From Francisellaceae bacterium (GTDB taxonomy: Bacteria > Pseudomonadota > Gammaproteobacteria > Berkiellales > Berkiellaceae), in NCBI GenBank assembly GCA_023266415.1, contig JAHFQG010000084.1:1-5073 (forward strand): a DNA stretch of 5,073 nucleotides, given 5' to 3'. This document shows positions 1 to 4,490 of the stretch, piece after piece. The number at the start of each line of letters is the position of its first letter. The first letter of the stretch is position 1. A program made the position numbers and the translations under genes. The notes beneath the pieces were generated by a model. It did no database searches. It had not been told where the DNA came from and worked only from the letters and a program-made list of their open reading frames with translations.

Positions 1-401
1 CGCCCCCCTTGTTGGCAAGCAATAGCCACGGGCAAAGTCCCATGAATGCCTCGAAGATGCCCACTCAAGCTGAGCTCCCCCAACCATTCATAGTGTGACA
101 AGTGGGTATCCGGGATTTGTTGGCTGGCTGCCAAAATACTAAGGGCAATGGGTAAATCATACTGCCCCCCTTCTTTAGGCAAATCCGCAGGGCTTAAGTT
201 GATGGTAATATGCCGCACAGGGAATTCAAACCCACTGTTTTCAATGGCACTCCGCACCCGATCTTTACTTTCCTTGACCGCTGTTGCGGGCAAACCTACG
301 ATAGAAAACTTGGGCAACCCGTTAGATAAATGAGTTTCAATAACCACAGGCAGGGCTTGTATTCCCACCAACGCACGTGAAAAAACAGAAGAAATAGACA
401 T
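1..401 (-). CDS. comM: ComM/YifB family Mg-chelatase-like AAA+ ATPase, N-terminal part (partial)
   Basis: The reverse strand encodes 133 residues from ATG at 401 and runs off the left edge, so the C-terminal part is missing. The visible part is the N-terminal domain of the family (ChlI-like fold): GLPKFSIVGLP at residues 28-38, KESKDRVRSAI at 43-53, and the hallmark INLSPADLPKEGGQYDLPIA at 67-86. The Walker A and B motifs of the AAA+ domain would lie further downstream, outside the window. In family members studied in Vibrio and Haemophilus, ComM is a hexameric helicase that promotes branch migration when transforming DNA is integrated into the chromosome. It is widespread and does not by itself prove competence. 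The start has a weak GGTGA ribosome site. A nearby ATG at 408 is out of frame. The gene lies 66 bp downstream of the cytochrome c5 gene on the same strand, so co-transcription is possible, with a hairpin in between. Confidence 0.93.
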   Translation of the reverse strand, partial: MSISSVFSRALVGIQALPVVIETHLSNGLPKFSIVGLPATAVKESKDRVRSAIENSGFEFPVRHITINLSPADLPKEGGQYDLPIALSILAASQQIPDTHLSHYEWLGELSLSGHLRGIHGTLPVAIACQQGG

Positions 402-431
402 CAGTCATCACCATTATTATTGTTATTTAGA

Positions 432-455
432 TCACCCCAGTCTACGCCGGGGTGA
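432..455. terminator. GC-rich hairpin between cytochrome c5 and comM, possible terminator or dispersed palindrome
   Basis: Seven-base perfect arms TCACCCC (432-438) and GGGGTGA (449-455) enclose a 10-base loop that can add a G-C and a G-U pair. On the plus strand the hairpin is followed by a T5 run (459-463), which is the form of a Rho-independent terminator. Both flanking genes are on the minus strand, however, and in that direction the hairpin is followed by an A-rich stretch and not a U-run. It may therefore be a weak terminator for cytochrome c5, an mRNA-stabilising hairpin, or a copy of a dispersed intergenic palindrome. The structure is read directly; the role is inferred. Confidence 0.5.
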
Positions 456-467
456 CAGTTTTTCTAT

Positions 468-887
468 TTATTGCGCCATAAATTCGACGGCGGCTTTCAA
501 GTCTGCATCGGTACAAGTATTGCAAGTGCCTTTGGGGGGCATGGCTTTATATCCGTTAATAGCCCGCGACATCACGGTATCCCACCCATCGGCCAGACGG
601 GCTTGCCAGACGGCTTTATCCCCTTTTTTAGGGGCGCCTGCCACCCCTGAAGCGTGGCATGTGGCACACACTGTATTATAAATTTTTTGGCCTGGGTTTT
701 CTGTGGCTGCGGGAGCGGCCGCCACTACTGGTTGACCCGCGGTATCCACCACCACCTGCCCTCCACCCGGCGGGGTTAAACGTGATTCAGTGGCTTCGAC
801 CGATCTATCAATAATTTTTTCCGCAAGGCCCAAGGCCCCCGTGGAAACTAAAATCAAGCCCATCCAGAACAAAGTTATCTTTCTCAC
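468..887 (-). CDS. Cytochrome c5-like monohaem cytochrome c, membrane-anchored or secreted
   Basis: This 139-residue periplasmic electron carrier should pass electrons from the bc1 complex or other donors to terminal oxidases. The haem c site is CATCH (Cys74, Cys77, His78). The sixth ligand is probably Met116 in AMPPKG. A second pair of cysteines, CNTC (122-125), just after the Met ligand is typical of the c5 family, where it forms a disulfide. Residues 4-21 are hydrophobic and act as a signal peptide or uncleaved anchor; cleavage after GLA at 20-22 is possible. A Pro/Ala/Gly/Val-rich linker of about 30 residues (38-66) separates this from the haem domain. I chose the GTG at 887 because AGGAGAG (897-891) sits right in front of it and the hydrophobic segment then begins at once. 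The reading frame continues upstream to an ATG at 920, but that would add a charged, unlikely N-terminus. An ATG one base upstream of the GTG is followed directly by a stop. Confidence 0.92.
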   Translation of the reverse strand: MRKITLFWMGLILVSTGALGLAEKIIDRSVEATESRLTPPGGGQVVVDTAGQPVVAAAPAATENPGQKIYNTVCATCHASGVAGAPKKGDKAVWQARLADGWDTVMSRAINGYKAMPPKGTCNTCTDADLKAAVEFMAQ

Positions 888-920
888 ATTCTCTCCTGAA
901 TCCCTATCACCCCGCCCCAT

Positions 921-948
921 TTTACGCTATTATAGCGAGTCTTATACT
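921..948 (+). promoter_or_regulatory. Probable sigma70 promoter of the tRNA-Arg gene
   Basis: TTTACG (921-926, 4 of 6 matches to the -35 consensus), a 16-bp spacer and TATACT (943-948, 5 of 6 to -10) precede the tRNA by 17 bases. This gives a short 5' leader of about 10 nt, as expected for a tRNA transcript. It overlaps the cytochrome c5 promoter on the opposite strand. Confidence 0.5.
929..934 (-). promoter_or_regulatory. -10 element (TATAAT) of the cytochrome c5 promoter
   Basis: A perfect TATAAT on the minus strand lies 41 bases upstream of the GTG start, predicting a leader of about 35 nt that includes the AGGAGAG site. No good -35 hexamer is found at 16-18 bp, so an activator or another element may be needed. 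It sits inside CGCTAT-T-ATAGCG (925-937), a perfect 6+6 inverted repeat, and within the spacer of the tRNA promoter on the other strand. Confidence 0.42.
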
Positions 949-965
949 CAAAACCGTTGAGTTTT

Positions 966-1042
966 GCGCCCGTAGCTCAGATGGATAGAGCGCGTCCCTC
1001 CGAAGGACGAGGCCAGGGGTTCGACTCCCTTCGGGCGCGCCA
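966..1042 (+). tRNA. tRNA-Arg (anticodon CCG)
   Basis: The full cloverleaf can be drawn by eye. The acceptor stem pairs GCGCCCG (966-972) with CGGGCGC (1032-1038), followed by discriminator G1039 and an encoded CCA (1040-1042). The D stem is GCTC/GAGC, the anticodon stem is CGTCC/GGACG, and the loop CTCCGAA carries anticodon CCG, which reads the CGG arginine codon. The T stem AGGGG/CCCTT has one G-U pair and holds TTCGACT, the usual TTCRANT loop. No Rho-independent terminator follows the CCA, so transcription would continue into the antisense strand of the transporter gene. The 3' end of the transporter gene overlaps positions 977-1042 on the opposite strand. Confidence 0.97.
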
Positions 1043-2209
1043 ATAAACCACACAAGATAATATCACCAATCCTAACAATAATTCAGCTAAAGGGCCCAAG
1101 GTAGCTATTTGCCACTTGGCCACAATACCGTTAAAAGCCCCTGCCCCAATCATTTGTAGCCCACCCATCAAGGCCCCTGCAACCCCATTTTTAGAATCAA
1201 ACCGCACCATAATACCTGCAATGCAATTAGGATAAATTAATCCTGCACCGACCATGAATAAGGTCATGGGGCCTACTACCGTCCAGACAAATACCCAATG
1301 TCCCAAGACGACTGCGCCCATCATCAGTGTGCTTGCCGCCAAAAACCCAAGACCCCATTGCATGAGCCCATGGATGGACCACCACCGACTCCAGATACTG
1401 GACAACAATGCCCCGGTTAACAATCCACCCCCGGTAAAAATAGCCAACCAACCGTTTTGAACTGGGGTTAAGCCCAGTTGTTCTTGTAAAACGAAGGGCG
1501 TTACAATGCTATAGGCCACTTCACCCGCATAAACCAAGCTCATACACAGCACATATCCAAAAAATGCTTTATCGGCCAGCACTGCCCAATAGTGCTGCCC
1601 TAAGACGCGCCAAGACAGCACATGTTGTTTTAGGTGCCGATTGGTTTCAGGTAATCCAAACGCAATGGCGATAAAAACCCCTACACCCACCAACCATAGC
1701 AGAACAAAACATTCTCGCCATCCTTGATGTTCTTGTAAATATCCCCCTATGACTTGCGCCACGATGGGCACAAACCCCATCACCATAGAGACTGCGGCAA
1801 AGGCTCGAATGAGTTGAGCACCTGAAAAAATATCTTTGGGGATAACAGGGGTAATGGCACCAGAGCAGCCAATCCCAAATCCTTGGAGCGCCCGTCCAAC
1901 CCATAACATTTCGATGGAGTGAGTCATCATACAGATAAAGCTCCCTCCCACAAAAATACCGGTTCCCCACAGAGCGGCTGCCCGACGCCCCCAGTGATCT
2001 GAAACAGGGCCCCAAACAAACAAACTGAGACCAAAGCTTATCATGGCGATGATACTGGCAAATTGGATAGCTCCCTTGGAAACCGCAAAAGCCGCACTCA
2101 TGGCTGGCATGGAGGGTAAATAGATATCTGCGCTTAACTGGGAAAGCACCAACAGGGAGGTAGCCAAAGACCATATAAACCAAGGATGTCGAAAAGTACC
2201 TGTTTTCAC
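977..2209 (-). CDS. MFS multidrug efflux transporter, Bcr/CflA family
   Basis: A 410-residue inner-membrane protein with about 12 hydrophobic helices, close to the usual 390-400 residues of this family of proton-driven drug exporters. The family signature DIYLPSMPAM is at 28-37 in helix 1. MFS motif A, GPVSDHWGRR (67-76), follows helix 2. The helix 4 motif RALQGFGIG is at 106-114, and GLPETNRHL (185-193) ends the first half. The substrate cannot be predicted. Translation probably starts at GTG 2209, nine bases after AAGGG; a TTG directly upstream (2212) is equally possible and adds one residue. The tail is odd: residues 390-410, from the Trp codon that is antisense to the tRNA CCA, and the TGA stop all lie inside the tRNA-Arg gene. 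This tail is probably a by-product of the junction and not a conserved part of the transporter. The gene is divergent from dam with its own promoter. Confidence 0.9.
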   Translation of the reverse strand: MKTGTFRHPWFIWSLATSLLVLSQLSADIYLPSMPAMSAAFAVSKGAIQFASIIAMISFGLSLFVWGPVSDHWGRRAAALWGTGIFVGGSFICMMTHSIEMLWVGRALQGFGIGCSGAITPVIPKDIFSGAQLIRAFAAVSMVMGFVPIVAQVIGGYLQEHQGWRECFVLLWLVGVGVFIAIAFGLPETNRHLKQHVLSWRVLGQHYWAVLADKAFFGYVLCMSLVYAGEVAYSIVTPFVLQEQLGLTPVQNGWLAIFTGGGLLTGALLSSIWSRWWSIHGLMQWGLGFLAASTLMMGAVVLGHWVFVWTVVGPMTLFMVGAGLIYPNCIAGIMVRFDSKNGVAGALMGGLQMIGAGAFNGIVAKWQIATLGPLAELLLGLVILSCVVYWRARRESNPWPRPSEGRALSI

Positions 2210-2242
2210 CAAAATTCACCCTTATTCTAATAGCCGCGCATC

Positions 2243-2271
2243 ATCATAGCGATCCTAGGCGTTTCAATCAA
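2243..2271 (-). promoter_or_regulatory. Probable sigma70 promoter of the MFS transporter gene
   Basis: On the minus strand, TTGATT (2271-2266, 4 of 6) and TATGAT (2248-2243, 5 of 6) are separated by the ideal 17 bp and lie 34 bases upstream of the start codon. The spacer contains a GATC site at 2251-2254, next to the neighbouring dam gene that would methylate it. Confidence 0.5.
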
Positions 2272-2290
2272 CCCTCGATTCGTGTAAGAT
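2262..2290 (+). promoter_or_regulatory. Weak candidate promoter for dam
   Basis: TTTCAA (2262-2267, 3 of 6) and TAAGAT (2285-2290, 4 of 6) with a 17-bp spacer are the best-spaced pair I can see before dam. The match is poor. The -35 half overlaps the -35 of the divergent transporter promoter, and the -10 overlaps a GATC site (2288-2291). Confidence 0.2.
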
Positions 2291-2323
2291 CACCCTCTAT
2301 GCGCCTCTTCATAGTACGCCCGG

Positions 2324-3133
2324 ATGTCATATACCCGTCCATTTTTAAAATGGGCGGGGGGAAAGTTCAGACTGATCACCCCCCTCCAACACTTCATGCC
2401 ACAAAGTTCGGTCTATATTGAGCCTTTTGTGGGCGCTGGGGCCATTTTTTTGAATCTGCCTCAAACAGAATGCCATATCAATGACATCAACCCTGATTTG
2501 ATCAGCCTGTATAAAATCTTGAAGAAAGAAGGCGCTGAATTTATTCGGTATGCCGCTCGGTGGTTTGTTCCCAAATACAATCAGCCTTTGGCCTACTACG
2601 AATTACGTCAGTTATTTAACCAACGTCGATTGGGGCGAAAGCGGGCGGCGTTATTTTTATACTTAAACCGCCATGGTTATAACGGGTTGTGTCGATATAA
2701 CCAAAAAGGAGGGTTTAATGTCCCCTTTGGGGCTTATAAAAAGCCTTACTTCCCCTCCACTGAGCTACACCGATTCTATGAGCGGCTTCAGAGTACCACG
2801 TTAACTCAAGGCCACTACCAACGGGTGATGAAAAAGGCGCCCCCTGGGAGCCTGATTTACTGTGATCCCCCCTATTGGCCACTTACCCACAGTGCACACT
2901 TCACGCAATACAGCCAAGGGGGATTTTCGTTGGAAGATCAGAAAAAACTGGCCCAATTGGCTTCTGACACTGCCTCTCGAGGCGTACATGTGATTATCAG
3001 TAACCATGATCTGCCAGCGACGCGCGCTTTATATACTTCCGCCGTGCTACACAGCTTACCTGTGATCCGAACCATCAGTTGCCAAAAACGGCAGCCGGTT
3101 ATGGAGCTTTTTGCGTACTATGCTGCGCAATAA
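2324..3133 (+). CDS. dam: DNA adenine methylase (Dam), GATC-specific
   Basis: A 269-residue class alpha N6-adenine methyltransferase. It transfers a methyl group from S-adenosylmethionine to adenine, expected in GATC. FLKWAGGK (7-14) and FVGAGA (35-40, motif I) form the cofactor site, DPPY (181-184, motif IV) is catalytic, and ISNHD (225-229) is a conserved later motif. RHGYNGLCRYN (116-126) and FNVPFG (131-136) match the E. coli Dam DNA-contact region with identical residue numbers, keeping Lys9, Leu122, Arg124, Pro134 and Tyr138, so GATC specificity is a strong inference. Residue 137 is Ala where E. coli has Arg. The C-terminus is slightly shorter than the 278 residues of E. coli Dam. No restriction partner lies nearby, so this looks like an orphan maintenance methylase for mismatch repair, replication timing or gene regulation. 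The ATG has no clear ribosome-binding site. The last 35 bp overlap the end of dsbA on the other strand. Confidence 0.96.
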   Translation: MSYTRPFLKWAGGKFRLITPLQHFMPQSSVYIEPFVGAGAIFLNLPQTECHINDINPDLISLYKILKKEGAEFIRYAARWFVPKYNQPLAYYELRQLFNQRRLGRKRAALFLYLNRHGYNGLCRYNQKGGFNVPFGAYKKPYFPSTELHRFYERLQSTTLTQGHYQRVMKKAPPGSLIYCDPPYWPLTHSAHFTQYSQGGFSLEDQKKLAQLASDTASRGVHVIISNHDLPATRALYTSAVLHSLPVIRTISCQKRQPVMELFAYYAAQ

Positions 3134-3767
3134 GATAATCTAATATTTGGATAATGGAAGCGTTATCGCCCCCCATCTTGGTGGTAATGAGAAAGGTGCC
3201 TGCTGAAGTATAAACCACCAAAGAAGGTACCATGGTAATTTGGAAGGCTCGAGATAAATCTTCCCCCCATTTTAAAGAACGGGATACGCCAGAAGAGGAA
3301 TAGGTATCATCGAATGCCTTAGCCGCAAGCCCATTTTCAATGAAAAAATCTCTTAGTTGGGTATCACTGGAAAACAGAGTGTGTTTTTCATGAATTTCTG
3401 CAAAAACAAGGGGATCCCATTTGGCATGTCCTTTTAGCGTATCTATCATAAAATATGCTTTTGCCAAAGGACGCCAATTGGGGTGAAAAATCACGGGTAC
3501 TTTCCAAAAAATCACTTTTTCGGATTTTTGAGCTACCCATTTTTGAACAGAAGGCTCAAAAGCATGGCATCGAGGGCACGCAAAACTGAAAAACTCTATT
3601 ACTTGCACTTTTCCAGGGTTATCGTCCAACCACTGTTGAATAGGCGCTTGTTGTAAGAGGGTAGTTGGATATCGGGTATATTCGACCCCTTCTGTGAAGG
3701 CAGCGACCAGGGGGCTGCCCAAAAGACTTATAAGTAATACAACTAAAAAACGTAAGGATGGGTTCAT
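3099..3767 (-). CDS. dsbA: Thiol:disulfide interchange protein, DsbA family
   Basis: A 222-residue periplasmic oxidase that should introduce disulfide bonds into exported proteins. Residues 1-23 form a signal peptide (hydrophobic 7-21, likely cleavage after VAA at 21-23). The mature protein has a thioredoxin fold with the active site CPRC (64-67) in FFSFACPRCHAFEP, and the cis-proline loop TMVPSLVV with Pro181. The a-helical insertion lies between them. Overall it resembles Pseudomonas DsbA, with several extra residues before the first long strand (about 36-52). The dipeptide is PR instead of the PH of E. coli DsbA, which may shift the redox potential. The ATG overlaps the cytochrome c4 stop as ATGA, and AGGGGAG (3779-3773) lies 5 bases upstream, so translation should be coupled to cytochrome c4. 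No dsbB, the usual re-oxidant, is in the window. A reductase or isomerase role within the family cannot be excluded. Confidence 0.93.
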   Translation of the reverse strand: MNPSLRFLVVLLISLLGSPLVAAFTEGVEYTRYPTTLLQQAPIQQWLDDNPGKVQVIEFFSFACPRCHAFEPSVQKWVAQKSEKVIFWKVPVIFHPNWRPLAKAYFMIDTLKGHAKWDPLVFAEIHEKHTLFSSDTQLRDFFIENGLAAKAFDDTYSSSGVSRSLKWGEDLSRAFQITMVPSLVVYTSAGTFLITTKMGGDNASIIQILDYLIAQHSTQKAP

Positions 3768-4390
3768 TCTGACTCCCCTGCTGGACGTAGTCCTTGTATG
3801 TACGAGGCTACCGCGTCCATATCGGCCTCTGTCATGTGTTTGGCAATGTCTTGCATCATGTCACCCGGATCATTGTGGCGTTCACCTGAGCGGAATTTTT
3901 TCAGTTGATCGACAATATAGGCTGCATTTTGTCCCGCTAGGCGGGGAAAGCCCGCGGCTTCATTGCCCAAACCCGCGGGCCCATGGCAAGCGCTACAGGC
4001 GCTGACACCTGTTTCAAAATGACCCCCCCGATATAAGGCTTGGCCTGAATCCACTAACGAGGGGGATGCCATGCCCAATTTGGGGGGTTGAGTGGCAAAA
4101 TAGGCCGCCATATCTGCAAAATCTTGTTCACTCATTTGAGCTACAATGCTGGCCATAACCGGCTGATTTCGGTTGCCTTGCGCACCTTTTTTGAATTCTA
4201 TCAGCTGTTGAATCAAATACGATTCATGTTGCCCCGCAATATTGGGCCAAATAGGAGTAGAACTGTTGCCATCTTGGTTGTGACAAGCCGCGCAATGTGT
4301 GGTTGACAGCACTTGGCCGGCTTTAGGATTACCGGTGAGCGCTTGTGCAGACACTGCGAGCCCTAGAAGCACCCAAAACACCCTTTTCAT
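3764..4390 (-). CDS. Cytochrome c4, dihaem periplasmic electron carrier
   Basis: A 208-residue protein with two homologous class I cytochrome domains. Residues 1-18 form a signal peptide (VFWVLLGLAVSAQA core). The first haem site is CAACH (33-37), with the likely sixth ligand Met79 in NQPVMASI. The second is CSACH (132-136), with the ligand at Met178 or Met179 in NDPGDMMQDIA. The repeated pattern of P.IAGQ..Y...QL..F..G (49-69) and PRLAGQ..Y...QL..FRSGE (149-170) is typical of c4. Proteins of this family sit at the membrane and feed electrons to cbb3- or aa3-type oxidases. The start at 4390 is chosen for GGGAG (4401-4397) six bases upstream and the clean signal peptide; the frame stays open upstream to 4630, but only as antisense of engB. 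The gene order engB, cytochrome c4, dsbA is also found in Pseudomonas. A G7 tract in codons 121-123 is a possible slippage site. Confidence 0.95.
   Translation of the reverse strand: MKRVFWVLLGLAVSAQALTGNPKAGQVLSTTHCAACHNQDGNSSTPIWPNIAGQHESYLIQQLIEFKKGAQGNRNQPVMASIVAQMSEQDFADMAAYFATQPPKLGMASPSLVDSGQALYRGGHFETGVSACSACHGPAGLGNEAAGFPRLAGQNAAYIVDQLKKFRSGERHNDPGDMMQDIAKHMTEADMDAVASYIQGLRPAGESE
3773..3779 (-). promoter_or_regulatory. Ribosome-binding site of dsbA inside the cytochrome c4 gene
   Basis: AGGGGAG on the minus strand, five bases before the dsbA ATG, lies within the last codons of cytochrome c4. Together with the ATGA overlap (3767-3764) it fixes the dsbA start and supports translational coupling in one operon. 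Confidence 0.75.
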
Positions 4391-4424
4391 CCGAAGCTCC
4401 CGACTATAGTAACTTAACAAACTA

Positions 4425-4454
4425 ATGACGCAGACGCGTAAGCTATGGTACACT
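4425..4454 (+). promoter_or_regulatory. Candidate promoter of engB
   Basis: ATGACG (4425-4430, 4 of 6), an 18-bp spacer and TACACT (4449-4454, 4 of 6) preceded by TGG, which forms an extended -10. It overlaps the -10 of the divergent cytochrome c4 promoter. Confidence 0.4.
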
Positions 4455-4474
4455 TTAACTTTGCGGGAGGTCAA
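4445..4474 (-). promoter_or_regulatory. Candidate promoter of the cytochrome c4-dsbA operon
   Basis: On the minus strand TTGACC (4474-4469, 5 of 6) and TACCAT (4450-4445, 4 of 6) are 18 bp apart, predicting a leader of about 48 nt. A better-looking TATAGT at 4408-4403 is too close to the start, since transcripts from it would lose the ribosome site. The -35 overlaps the leader and ribosome site of engB. Confidence 0.35.
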
Positions 4475-4490
4475 CTTGTTAGGATGCGCC

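Noticed and set aside
148..333. Plus-strand open frame inside comM
   Set aside because: It is the antisense of a clearly conserved ComM N-terminal domain and has no recognisable motif.
966..1042. Phage or island attachment site at the tRNA 3' end
   Set aside because: No second copy of the tRNA 3' segment and no integrase or mobile gene is seen in the window.
1647..2219. 190-codon minus-strand frame in the transporter gene
   Set aside because: It is an alternative frame of the MFS gene. The in-frame MFS motifs A and DIYLPSMPAM show which frame is real.
430..2381. GATCACCC found three times (430-437, 2288-2295, 2374-2381)
   Set aside because: The contexts are unrelated (hairpin edge, promoter region, dam coding sequence) and spacing is irregular; most likely chance.
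2299..2423. Short frame starting at ATG 2299 as a leader peptide for dam
   Set aside because: It has no ribosome-binding site and mostly follows the dam coding sequence in another frame; kept only as a note on dam translation.
3694..4005. 103-codon plus-strand frame across the dsbA-cytochrome c4 junction
   Set aside because: It is antisense to two confirmed genes, with no ribosome site or family likeness.
4403..4408. TATAGT as the -10 of cytochrome c4
   Set aside because: A start about seven bases downstream would fall in the ribosome-binding site and leave almost no leader.
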